This document shows positions 54,410-62,591 of a DNA stretch of 64,000 nt, piece by piece (within the stretch, counting starts at the first letter, position 1; each line of letters starts with the position of its first letter). Origin of the DNA: Verrucomicrobia bacterium Tous-C9LFEB (lineage in GTDB: Bacteria > Verrucomicrobiota > Verrucomicrobiia > Methylacidiphilales > UBA1321); NCBI GenBank assembly GCA_002304345.1, contig NEUU01000019.1:1-64000 (forward strand), written 5' to 3'. A program made the position numbers and the translations under genes. The notes under the pieces were generated by a model. That model saw only the letters and a list, made by a program, of their open reading frames with translations. It was not told where the DNA came from and searched no databases.

Positions 54410-55699
54410 ATGAAACGGAAAGCATACGATGTCGTAGTCGTGGGTGGCGGTCCGGCGGGCGTCGCCGCGGCCGTGTCCGCGGCAAGGCATCAATGCCGGA
54501 CACTGCTGGTCGAACGACAAGGATTTTGCGGTGGCATGGGTACGGCGGCGGGGTTGTCCGTGTTTATCAATTACCGGGATCAGGGAGTCGATCTTTCAGA
54601 TTCCATTTATCGCGAGATTATCACAGCACTCGATGCGCAGACGGCGCATTACCGGACGCCCGACGGACATTGTGATGTTTTTGAGCCGGAAGCATTGAAG
54701 TCTATTTTGGATCAATTGCTTGCAGAGACTGGGGTGGAAGTTCTTTATCATGCGTATCCGGGTGAGGTGGTATGGGAGGACTCGGCCTGGCAACTGGGGT
54801 GCTGGGGTAAGAGCGATCGGGTGTCGGTTCAGGCCCGATGTCTTATTGATGCCACGGGTGACGCAGATGTGGCTTCGATGGTGGGTGTGGAAACAGCCGT
54901 GGGCCGAAATGGCGATCAGCGCACGCAACCGATGACAATGATTGTGCGGTTGGGCGGTTTCGATCGGGAGCGTTATCGAGCGAGTGGTGGGCATCTTATT
55001 CCCGAAGGGCATGCGATCGAGGGCAGCTCTCGCCGCGATGAAATCAGTGTAGCGCGGCAATGCGGCGAGTGGACCATTCCGCGAGAGGACATCGCGATGT
55101 TTTGGACGCATCCGTGGGATAAGACGCAGGTGAGTATCAATGCCACGCGTGTGCTCAATGCGGACGGTTCGTGTCTCTCCGATCTCTCGAGCGCGGAAGC
55201 AGAAGGACGTCGGCAGGCGTGGGAACTGTGGCGGTTTTTCCAGAAGTATGTTCCTGGTTTTGAAGGCGCGTATCTGGTTTCGACCGGACCACAGATTGGC
55301 GTGCGGGAGACGCGCCGCATCGTGGGGATGAATTGCCTTTCCGAAGGGGAGGTGTTGTCGTGCCAAACTCCATCGGATTCGGTGTGTTTCTGCGCCTATC
55401 CCATCGATATCCATGATCCGGAAGGGAAGCGGGATTCGTTTGAGCTGTCGCAGTCTCACCGGTATGGCATTCCCTATGGCTGTCTCGTGCCGAAGGAGAA
55501 GGATTGGATTCTTGCCGCCGGGCGATGCATTAGCGCGAGTCACGAAGCGGCGGGTAGTTTTCGAGTCATGCCCACGTGCTGCTCGATTGGCCAGGCGGCG
55601 GGAGTCGCTGCCGCGCTGGCTGTGCAACGTAATCTGCCGCCGCGTTTGATCCAAGGGGAAGAAGTCAGAGCAATCATTAGTCAGTCACGTCTTCCGTGA
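54410..55699 (+). CDS. FAD-dependent oxidoreductase
   Basis: A 429-aa FAD enzyme with the dinucleotide-binding motif VVVVGGGPAGVAAAVSAAR (GGGPAG at 12-17), a second block CGGMGTAAGLSVF, and the C-terminal flavin-binding segment DWILAAGRCISASHEAAGS. It resembles the FAD-dependent oxidoreductases common in Verrucomicrobia and Planctomycetes sugar loci. No signal peptide was seen. The start at 54410 is preferred over a GTG at 54386. It is probably the last gene of the AraC-linked operon; the substrate is unknown. It overlaps the convergent MFS gene by 23 bases. Confidence 0.88.
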   Translation: MKRKAYDVVVVGGGPAGVAAAVSAARHQCRTLLVERQGFCGGMGTAAGLSVFINYRDQGVDLSDSIYREIITALDAQTAHYRTPDGHCDVFEPEALKSILDQLLAETGVEVLYHAYPGEVVWEDSAWQLGCWGKSDRVSVQARCLIDATGDADVASMVGVETAVGRNGDQRTQPMTMIVRLGGFDRERYRASGGHLIPEGHAIEGSSRRDEISVARQCGEWTIPREDIAMFWTHPWDKTQVSINATRVLNADGSCLSDLSSAEAEGRRQAWELWRFFQKYVPGFEGAYLVSTGPQIGVRETRRIVGMNCLSEGEVLSCQTPSDSVCFCAYPIDIHDPEGKRDSFELSQSHRYGIPYGCLVPKEKDWILAAGRCISASHEAAGSFRVMPTCCSIGQAAGVAAALAVQRNLPPRLIQGEEVRAIISQSRLP

Positions 55700-56918
55700 G
55701 CGGCGCGGCGTGGGGATTGGGCCGGGCGACCTTGCGTTCGGGCCAGAGAATGACACACGAAATGAGAATGAGTGCGCCGGAAAAGAGCGCCATGACGTCG
55801 ACAGAATAATGGCTGAGGAGCAGGAAGCCGACGAGGGGGGCAATGATGCCGCGTAGTCCGGTCAGGCAAGTGTGGACGGCCATGTATTCGGCGACCCGTT
55901 CCGGCGGCGCGAATTTGGTAACCCATAAGCTCCACGCCACGTCGCCGCCCGCGACGGAGATACCGAAGATGAGTGCCCCGGCGATCAGGCCGGGCAGACT
56001 GTTACCGGTGTAGAAGGTGACGATGCCAATGGCGAATCCGATATTGAGGACGATGCGCAGGGTGAAGAAGTTCATCCGGTCGAAAAGTTTTCCCCAGACG
56101 GGACTCATGATCATGCGGGCGATGTTGGGGAGAATGCTGGTCATGAGCGCGATCATGCCGGTGGTGAGGGTCAGGCCGTAGACGGGATTGCCGAGGTATT
56201 CCACGCGGAGGGCGAGCATCATGAGATTGGCGAAGCCCATGAACATCCATGCGATCAGGGTGGTGCGGAATTGCGGATCTTCCTTGAGCACGCGCAACCC
56301 TTGCAAAGGACTGATGCCTTCCTCGGTGGGAATGATCCGGGAAGGGCAACGCGAAAAGCAATAAGCCGAGGCCAGCATGGCACCCGCATACGCGAGCATG
56401 AGGAGAGGAAAGCGGTTGAAATGATCGGTGAGGGCGCGTGCGATGAGTTCGCTGAAGACGGCGGCGGCGAGAATGCGGAGCACGACGGTGCGGGAGAAGA
56501 GATAGCCGCGTTCGCTCACGGGATAGTTGTCCTGCGAAATCTGGGTCTGCATCGGGATCGTCATGGCGAGACAGACCATTCCCAGCACAGAGCCCGTGAC
56601 AAAGCCGGGCAGCCACGGTAGCAGGGCGGCGAGAAGAAATCCTCCGGCACCGATCACGCTCAGCCACGTGGCGGCCGTGGCGGCGCGCCAATGCAGCTTT
56701 CCCGAAATGTAAACGAGGAGAGGGCTGAGCAGGAGACCGGCTGATCCGCCTCCGGCAACGATTGCTTTCGAAATGGAATCGGCGTGGTAATGACGGAGGG
56801 CGATCAGGAGCAGGAACGTGGTGCTGGCGGTTTCGAGAAGTCCGCCGCCGAGGGCGCGCCAGCGTTCATAGAAAAAGGTGATGCGCTTGGCATCGGCTGG
56901 GGAAAGGGTCGAGTGCAA
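55677..56918 (-). CDS. MFS transporter
   Basis: A 413-aa membrane protein (from the chosen start) with about 12 helices and MFS-type loops (ALRVEYLGNPVYG, PVWGKLFDRMNFF). The frame is open from an ATG at 57098, but the first 60 codons include a hairpin-forming repeat at 57049-57077 and look non-coding. A TTG at 56918, just before LSPADAKRITFFYERW, is the better start for a membrane protein of this type, though no ribosome site is visible there. It is co-directional with the 470-aa gene at 57223 and probably imports a sugar for that unit. Confidence 0.8.
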   Translation of the reverse strand: MHSTLSPADAKRITFFYERWRALGGGLLETASTTFLLLIALRHYHADSISKAIVAGGGSAGLLLSPLLVYISGKLHWRAATAATWLSVIGAGGFLLAALLPWLPGFVTGSVLGMVCLAMTIPMQTQISQDNYPVSERGYLFSRTVVLRILAAAVFSELIARALTDHFNRFPLLMLAYAGAMLASAYCFSRCPSRIIPTEEGISPLQGLRVLKEDPQFRTTLIAWMFMGFANLMMLALRVEYLGNPVYGLTLTTGMIALMTSILPNIARMIMSPVWGKLFDRMNFFTLRIVLNIGFAIGIVTFYTGNSLPGLIAGALIFGISVAGGDVAWSLWVTKFAPPERVAEYMAVHTCLTGLRGIIAPLVGFLLLSHYSVDVMALFSGALILISCVILWPERKVARPNPHAAPLTEDVTD

Positions 56919-57048
56919 GCGGATAGGGTAAAACGTCCGCGGGCGAGAGACAAGAATCGTTGTAGGCGCGAAAAAAAAGATCGTCGACAAAGCGCGACGA
57001 GAATCGACCGCTTCTGTTGGGTGTCGCGGTCGGTGTAGACCAAACCGG

Positions 57049-57077
57049 GAAATTTCAAATTGCAGATTTGAGATTTC
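57049..57077. repeat. Imperfect AT-rich inverted repeat
   Basis: GAAATTTCAAAT and ATTTGAGATTTC are 12-base arms with one mismatch around TGCAG. Read in frame it gives a SNLQFEIS-like peptide that I know as a typical translation of dispersed intergenic repeats in this phylum. It lies in the region upstream of the MFS gene and argues against the longest MFS reading frame. Confidence 0.5.
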
Positions 57078-57178
57078 AGAGGGACATGAAGCGGCCATGC
57101 CACGAGTTATAGCACACCTACCGCGAAGGGCGTTTGCGTTAGGTGAGCTAGGTTTGCTACGTGTGCGATATTTTTGGC

Positions 57179-57213
57179 TGCAGGGAGTGGGCCAAGGCTC
57201 CCATTCCCCTGCA
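57179..57213. terminator. Stem-loop downstream of the 470-aa gene
   Basis: TGCAGGG-A-GTGGG pairs with CCCAT-T-CCCCTGCA around a short loop, nine bases after the stop of the gene at 57223-58635 on the minus strand. It may partly terminate transcription before the MFS gene. The rest of 57099-57222 shows nothing else. Confidence 0.4.
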
Positions 57214-57222
57214 AACGGATTT

Positions 57223-58635
57223 TCAGGTGTAATGGAACTGCGCCGTGGCGCGGGTCTCGTTCAGGGCCACCACGCGCACCCAATGGGCACTGAAGCCTTC
57301 GGGGAAAGCGTGGTAAACGTAACCGCCATCGCCGGTGGTGAGGGTGGCATAGGGCATCCAGTGACCGTCGCCCCGGAAATCGACTTCCACCCGGAAACTC
57401 GCGGCGCTTGATCCGTCGCTATGCAGGTGGAGACATTTTTTGTCGAACCCGGTCATCAGATATGGATCGGAGGTTTGTCCCTTTTGCACCGGCTCTTCCC
57501 ACCACGGGCCGCCCCAACCGGTCGGTTTGCCGAGCTTCCAGAGATCTTCCGTCCGGCCCATCCAGACGGCGGATTGCGGCTCGGCGCAGAGGACATTGCC
57601 GCCGCCGTCGGCACTGGCGTTGTCGGCTCCGATGACGAGCATGCCTTTCCACGTGCAGAAATCGCCATGGACCCAAAGATGCGTGGAGATCGGGCGCAGG
57701 CCGAAGATGCGGTTGCCATAAGCCCACGGGGAGAGCTCATAGAACATGCCGTGGTGATCAAGGAGCAGGCGTTCGTGTTCGACCGAGCGGATGCGGGGCC
57801 ACTCGGTTTGCCATTTGTGATCCCAGCAATGCGATGCCTTGGGCAGGCGATAGCTGCGCCACGTTTTGTCCGCGTCGGTGTAGACCTTGAGAATCGCCGA
57901 GGCGCGATCCCAGCCGTTGGCGAAGATGGTGCCGCCGAAGTGACCGAGGCCACCCAGACCAATGAACGCGGTGCGTTCGATGATTGTCCATTTGGTGCCA
58001 TCGTATTCGGCGAGACGGCCTTTGCGACCGCGACCGAGGAAGTCCTCCTCGTCGTAATCGTTTTCCGCAACTACCAGCCGTCCAACCGATGTGTAGCAAT
58101 CCTTGAAGTGGCAACTGCCTTCGCCGGGAGTGGCGAGTTCCTTGATGAGATCAAAGATTTGGTGAAGGGCCAGGGTATGGACATTGAGTTCGAAGAGTTC
58201 GCCTTCCATGCCGAGGACGTAGACGAGATTTTCCGGATCGGTGAGATGGGTGGCGGTGCCGCAGATGCGAATGTCGATGAGCCCTTCGACGGTGCGGACG
58301 TGGTGTTGCGTGTCGATGACATGCGGTCCGATGATGAGCTGGCTGCTGGGAGCGTGAATGTAGCGGTTCGCATAGGTGCCATCCACGGCCGCGGGGTGCC
58401 GGTGCATCACGAAATCCTCATGAATCACCCGCAATCCCGTCCCCGTGCCGGTGCCGCGACGATGAGAAGAGTAGTTGAGAATGTAGAGACGGCCATTCCA
58501 GGGCATCAGACAGCCCACCCCGATTTCGCTACGGGGAGGACCGAAATCGGCAATTTGAGCGTAGGCGGGAACGACACCGCTGACAGATTGGGGGAGTTGC
58601 GGCACCGGGGAGGGGGACGTGAGAGGTTGGCTCAT
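57223..58635 (-). CDS. Conserved-looking protein of unknown function (possible beta-propeller)
   Basis: A 470-aa protein that I cannot assign. It has no clear signal peptide. It is rich in aromatic and Gly residues in repeated beta-type segments (GCLMPWNGRLYILNYSSHR, PENLVYVLGMEGELFEL, GRKGRLAEYDGTKWTI), a layout like six- or seven-bladed propellers. The ATG at 58635 is the first reasonable start; the upstream open frame is antisense to the divergent LacI gene and not coding. It lies between MFS and LacI genes, so it probably handles a sugar or its signal. Confidence 0.75.
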   Translation of the reverse strand: MSQPLTSPSPVPQLPQSVSGVVPAYAQIADFGPPRSEIGVGCLMPWNGRLYILNYSSHRRGTGTGTGLRVIHEDFVMHRHPAAVDGTYANRYIHAPSSQLIIGPHVIDTQHHVRTVEGLIDIRICGTATHLTDPENLVYVLGMEGELFELNVHTLALHQIFDLIKELATPGEGSCHFKDCYTSVGRLVVAENDYDEEDFLGRGRKGRLAEYDGTKWTIIERTAFIGLGGLGHFGGTIFANGWDRASAILKVYTDADKTWRSYRLPKASHCWDHKWQTEWPRIRSVEHERLLLDHHGMFYELSPWAYGNRIFGLRPISTHLWVHGDFCTWKGMLVIGADNASADGGGNVLCAEPQSAVWMGRTEDLWKLGKPTGWGGPWWEEPVQKGQTSDPYLMTGFDKKCLHLHSDGSSAASFRVEVDFRGDGHWMPYATLTTGDGGYVYHAFPEGFSAHWVRVVALNETRATAQFHYT

Positions 58636-58678
58636 GGACGCAGTATCGGCTGTGCGTGGGTGAAGGCCAAGCGAGTAG

Positions 58679-58698
58679 AAATGTTTACAATAACATTT
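58679..58698. promoter_or_regulatory. Inverted repeat AAATGTT-N6-AACATTT, candidate LacI operator
   Basis: Perfect 7-bp arms with a 6-base spacer lie in the 102-base gap between the divergent 470-aa and LacI genes, 43 bases upstream of the former's start. Location and size fit the operator for the third LacI protein. Binding is inference. Confidence 0.5.
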
Positions 58699-58737
58699 TT
58701 CTATTTTTTGAGACCTGTCGTTGCTATATTTCCAGGC

Positions 58738-59706
58738 ATGGCCGCTTCCTTTCCCGAAAAACGTCCCACGCTGACCGATGTGGCTCGCGCGGCGGGAGTG
58801 AGCGGCATGACGGTCTCGCGAGTCGTGCGTGGCACGAAAGTGGTGAAGGCGAAAACGGTCGCGCGAGTGCGGCAGGCGATCTCCAAGCTGGGATATCAAC
58901 CCGATCCGGCCTTGTCGGCGCTCGCGGCCTATCGGACGAATCGCGCCGGGAGTGGGCAGGGAAATGGGCTGGCCTTTATCGATTGCGATGGCACGCCGTA
59001 CAGCGCGAACGTGCTGGCGGGAGTCAAGCAGGAGGCCGCATGGCTCGGATATGGGGTGGAATCGTTTCGCCTGCCCACGGAAACGGCGGCCCGGCGACGG
59101 CTGGGACGATTGCTTTTTCATCGCGGCTTTCACGGCGTACTGATCGGTCCGTCAGATGTCTCGTGGAAATTCGAGGGCTGGGACTGGTCGCAATTCGCCG
59201 CTGTATCCATCGGGGCGCTGGTGCATGAACCGGCGCTGCATGCCGTGGCGATGGATTATTTTCAAGGCGCCATGGATGGCGCGCAGACCTTGCGGGAGCA
59301 CGGCTGCCGACGGATCGCGTTGGCGGTGGAGGGGGCACTGGAGACCCGCACGAATCATCGCTGGATCGGCGGGTACAGCGCGTGGTGCGGGGGAGTGGGG
59401 CAGTCGGCTCTCTATCTGGGACCGATGCAAGGAGCGGCCGCGCTCGGGAAGAACGTTCGCCGCCAGCGGATCGACGGAGTGCTTACGATTCACCGGGTCG
59501 TCTGGAATGCGTTGCACGATCGTGGGGTGAAGGTGTTTTTTCTGAATGAGGTCGAATCTCCCGCAACCGCGTCGCATCTGGCGCTGGAGCCGGGCAAGAT
59601 CGGCGCGGAGGGCGTGCGGGTGTTGCACCCGATGTTGCTGCGGCGCGAGTTCGGATTGCCCGACCATCCGAAGATGGTGGGCTTGCGGGGCGCGTTAGTG
59701 GTGTGA
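58738..59706 (+). CDS. LacI family transcriptional regulator
   Basis: A 322-aa LacI protein: HTH PTLTDVARAAGVSGMTVSRV (about 10-29), hinge ISKLGYQPDPALSALAAYR, then a ligand domain. ATG at 58738 directly precedes the HTH; the frame is open far upstream, but that part is antisense to the 470-aa gene. It is divergent from the 470-aa protein and MFS genes, which it probably controls. Confidence 0.92.
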   Translation: MAASFPEKRPTLTDVARAAGVSGMTVSRVVRGTKVVKAKTVARVRQAISKLGYQPDPALSALAAYRTNRAGSGQGNGLAFIDCDGTPYSANVLAGVKQEAAWLGYGVESFRLPTETAARRRLGRLLFHRGFHGVLIGPSDVSWKFEGWDWSQFAAVSIGALVHEPALHAVAMDYFQGAMDGAQTLREHGCRRIALAVEGALETRTNHRWIGGYSAWCGGVGQSALYLGPMQGAAALGKNVRRQRIDGVLTIHRVVWNALHDRGVKVFFLNEVESPATASHLALEPGKIGAEGVRVLHPMLLRREFGLPDHPKMVGLRGALVV

Positions 59707-59730
59707 TCGTTCGCTAAGTTTTTTCAATTA

Positions 59731-59751
59731 ATCTGTCGCGTTGTGACAGAT
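59731..59751 (+). terminator. Stem-loop after the third LacI gene
   Basis: ATCTGTC and GACAGAT form a 7-bp stem around a 7-base loop, 24 bases after the LacI stop. It is preceded by a T-rich stretch but followed by none, so it is a weak terminator candidate. Confidence 0.4.
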
Positions 59752-59764
59752 CATGAAGCTTCCA

Positions 59765-59904
59765 GGCCGATCCTTCGACAAGCTCAGGATGACGTGGAAT
59801 GAAAGTAATGTCTGGCGGTAAGTTTCCGCTCTTACAAGAACTCCTCGCCACCGTTTGAGATTACCTCTCCAACCCGTCATCCTGAGCTTGTCGAAGGATC
59901 GGCC
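59765..59904. mobile_element. MITE-like element with perfect 30-bp terminal inverted repeats
   Basis: Positions 59765-59794 and 59875-59904 are perfect reverse complements (30 of 30 bases) around an 80-base core. The core and right arm recur at 1-100 with about a dozen changes. No open reading frame of note lies inside. Size (140 bp), arm length and dispersed copies fit a miniature inverted-repeat transposable element or a large REP-type repeat. No clear target-site duplication is visible at the flanks, and no transposase is in the window. Confidence 0.75.
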
Positions 59905-59919
59905 TGCATTGACACTGCG

Positions 59920-61716
59920 CTAGCCGCGTTTCAAATGGAGCAGGCCCGAGGGACTAACCTTGAGCGCATGCAGACCGGCGGTCAGCGTAACGTTGCGGGT
60001 TTCGACGAGCTCGCCGAGGACGTTGTATTCTTCGATTTGATACGTTCCGGCGGCAGAGGGGAGTTCGACCACGACGCGTGATTGGTGCGCGGCATTGACG
60101 AACCAGAGCTCCGGCGGCAACGGTTCGCGCAGCGGGGCGACGACATCGGCGTAGAACGCGCCGATCCATTGCGAGGCCTTCTTCGCGACAATGAAGGGAT
60201 ACTGCAGTTCGGGCGAGAGCGGTTCGAGCGTGCCATCGAGCAGGACATCGCGGTGTTCCCGCCAGAAGCCGAGCCAGAAGCGCAGCATTTGCAGGTGACT
60301 GGCGGGGATCTTGTCGAGCTTCACCGAGATTTGCGGCACGGCAAAGAGGATGTTGAGGAACTGAAGCGCGGCGCTTTCCGGGGACTCCTGCAAAGACCAC
60401 ATGAGCATGTCCGAGTGCGTCGCGGTGTTGCCCGAGAGCAGGCGAACATCGATGGTGCGGACGCGGTTGCAGATGGCGTCGTTCGGGCAGTCCGCAGCAC
60501 GGAAGAGATTGCCGTAGTTGCGCATCAAGGGGCCAATGTAGGCTTGGCGAAATTCGATGAGCACGTCGGGCTTCAGCTTGCGCAAGCGGACCATGGTGTC
60601 GCGCAGCAGGCGGTCGACCGCCTCGGGCACGGAATCGATATCGCGACCGGTGACGCCGTCATTGTAATTCGCCGCAGTCGGATTGAAGCGGTCGACGAAG
60701 TCCAGCTTGAGGCCGTCGAGATCCCAATCGCGAATCGCTTTTTCGTAGAGCGCGATGAGGTACTCGCGCACATCGGGGAAGCGCGGATCTAGCGTGGCGG
60801 CATGCAGGCGTTCATCCTCGGTCAGGTACTTGCCTTTGAACCGGTCGTAGACACGGGTCTTGGGGCCGACAAACGGCACGGAGAACCAGAGCAGGCTTTT
60901 CATGCCCATCGCATGCAGGCGGTCGATATGGGCGCGCAGGTCGGGGAATTTCTTTGGAGTCACTTCCCAATCGCCGCAGTAGGCGTAGCCGCCGCTGTTG
61001 TCCTCGGTCTGCCAGCCGTCGTCGATGATCACCGCTTCGCAACCAAGTTGCTTGGCGAGGCGGCATTGATGTTCCACTTCCGCGTCGGTGAGTTCCTGGT
61101 GAAAACTATACCACGTGGAGTACATCGGCAGCCGCGCCACATCGGGAACGGGCGAGGGAGTGATGCCGGGCAGAGAGGCCCACCACGATTGCACGTCGTT
61201 CAGTACGCGATGGTAGGACAAGGCGCGTCGGTCGATGCGCAGCGTGACCTTGTATTCGCGCAATGGCGCGGTCGGTTGGGCAAAGAAATGGAAGTGACAG
61301 GAAAAAGCCGCATTTCCCTCATGAATGGAGGCGGTCGTTTCGATGTGATTGAGGACATCGGAACAAGCGAAGGTGAGGCGGTTGGCTCCGGCGAGATTGT
61401 AGAGGCTGACAACCGGAGCTTCGCGCGTGGCCTTGGATTGGACGGAGATTTCCCAGGGGAGCGTGAGCCAGCGCTTGGCGTTGCAACCGGGAAACCAGAT
61501 GGCCTGGATGTCGACGATCGGCTGGCTCCACGTGAGCTTCAGCGGCTGGGGGGTGACGGGTGTCGGGGAAGTGAGTGAGAGATGAACAAGATGCAGATGC
61601 GGCTTGATCTCCTCGGCGGTGAGGGTGGCGTGAAAGTGGGCTAAATCGCCTTGAAGCTGGAGGAGGAAATCGGCGACTTGAATCGACGGGGCGGCGTGAG
61701 CGGAAGAGAGATCCAT
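59920..61716 (-). CDS. GH36-like alpha-galactosidase
   Basis: A 598-aa enzyme of clan GH-D (GH36/27 type). The barrel begins near TWYSFHQELTDAEVEHQ; IIDDGWQ (Asp232-Asp233) is the substrate-binding block, the nucleophile is Asp339 in GLKLDFVDRF, and the acid/base is Asp409 in FRAADCPND. A beta-sandwich precedes the barrel and a small beta domain follows. No signal peptide was seen. ATG at 61716 is chosen; a TTG at 61740 is in frame. The 181-base AT-rich gap to 61898 must hold divergent promoters, but I could not define hexamers. It probably releases alpha-galactose inside the cell. Confidence 0.88.
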   Translation of the reverse strand: MDLSSAHAAPSIQVADFLLQLQGDLAHFHATLTAEEIKPHLHLVHLSLTSPTPVTPQPLKLTWSQPIVDIQAIWFPGCNAKRWLTLPWEISVQSKATREAPVVSLYNLAGANRLTFACSDVLNHIETTASIHEGNAAFSCHFHFFAQPTAPLREYKVTLRIDRRALSYHRVLNDVQSWWASLPGITPSPVPDVARLPMYSTWYSFHQELTDAEVEHQCRLAKQLGCEAVIIDDGWQTEDNSGGYAYCGDWEVTPKKFPDLRAHIDRLHAMGMKSLLWFSVPFVGPKTRVYDRFKGKYLTEDERLHAATLDPRFPDVREYLIALYEKAIRDWDLDGLKLDFVDRFNPTAANYNDGVTGRDIDSVPEAVDRLLRDTMVRLRKLKPDVLIEFRQAYIGPLMRNYGNLFRAADCPNDAICNRVRTIDVRLLSGNTATHSDMLMWSLQESPESAALQFLNILFAVPQISVKLDKIPASHLQMLRFWLGFWREHRDVLLDGTLEPLSPELQYPFIVAKKASQWIGAFYADVVAPLREPLPPELWFVNAAHQSRVVVELPSAAGTYQIEEYNVLGELVETRNVTLTAGLHALKVSPSGLLHLKRG

Positions 61717-61897
61717 AGGGTACGTACTAAATGATTCCAAGGAGCTGACGAGTTAAAACTAGCGGCATGGAAAGTGCATGAATCAAAGCGTGGTCTTTTT
61801 AATTACACTAATAATTGTGAAGGAGTTTGAAATATTCAGGACAAGCGTAATTTTGGCGGTATATTAGATAGAATTTCGTCATTCAAAGAATGCTAAT

Positions 61898-62509
61898 ATG
61901 CGCTTCCTCCCGGCTCCCATTTGGTTCAGATCCCAACTCATGGGGCTGGCGGCGTTGATGGCGGTGGGCTATTTCGGAGGAATTTCATCGACGCTTGCGA
62001 ATGGCCAGTCCGATCCCCTTTCGATTTTTGATCGGGCGGTGGCGGAGGATCTTCCGGGGAAATATGTCAAAGGAGGTTGCCTGCCGTTTGCGCGGGAACT
62101 CTACATCCGCTTGAATCGCGCGGGGGGCGAAGTGCATTTGATCACTTACGCGTGGAGAAAAAGCGCGGATGAAGCCGGCATTCATGCCTTTGTCGTTTAT
62201 CGGGATGAAGACGGCCGTTATTGGGGCATGGACAATGAGCGGTATCGGCCGCTGTGGATGAGTGGAACCACGCCGCAGGCATGGGGACAATTTTTTTCGC
62301 CGTCGACCACCGTGTCGATTCGCTCGCATGTTTCGAGTCTGAGGCCACCGCCGGCGCGGAATCGCGTGACGCTATCGCGGACCGTGGCTGTGGCGTCTCC
62401 GGTCCCGGTCGAGAGACGTGCGCCCGCCAAGGTGGAAGGTCAGGAAATGATTGCCGCGATGAGCGGGCAATCACAGGCCGCGCCTCTCTATTTTAGCTCC
62501 GTTCCCTGA
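61898..62509 (+). CDS. Small exported protein, possible cysteine-type hydrolase
   Basis: A 203-aa protein with a signal peptide (about 12-35). A compact domain has Cys61 (KGGCLPFARELY), His96 (AGIHAFVVYRDE) and Asp112 (YWGMDNERY), in the order and spacing of papain/transglutaminase-like Cys-His-Asp triads. The last ~60 residues are low-complexity. I cannot assign a family; a protease, amidase or transglutaminase-like role is inference from the triad pattern only. Confidence 0.65.
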   Translation: MRFLPAPIWFRSQLMGLAALMAVGYFGGISSTLANGQSDPLSIFDRAVAEDLPGKYVKGGCLPFARELYIRLNRAGGEVHLITYAWRKSADEAGIHAFVVYRDEDGRYWGMDNERYRPLWMSGTTPQAWGQFFSPSTTVSIRSHVSSLRPPPARNRVTLSRTVAVASPVPVERRAPAKVEGQEMIAAMSGQSQAAPLYFSSVP

Positions 62510-62591
62510 TTCTCCGGGATTGACATTGCGGCACTGAAAGAGGAGGAGTGGGAGTGCGTCAGGGCTTGCTGGTTCGAGCCATGATGATGGC

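Noticed and set aside
54596..55654. 352-codon open frame on the minus strand
   Set aside because: Antisense to the FAD oxidoreductase with its intact nucleotide-binding motif.
57421..58737. Long plus-strand frame joined in frame to the third LacI gene
   Set aside because: The part before 58738 is antisense to the 470-aa gene; the LacI HTH starts directly after the ATG at 58738, so the extension is not coding.
61717..61897. Defined promoter hexamers for the divergent GH36-like and 203-aa genes
   Set aside because: A TATATT at 61860 has no acceptable -35 at the right distance, and the weak symmetry around 61805-61821 has several mismatches, so no site is claimed.
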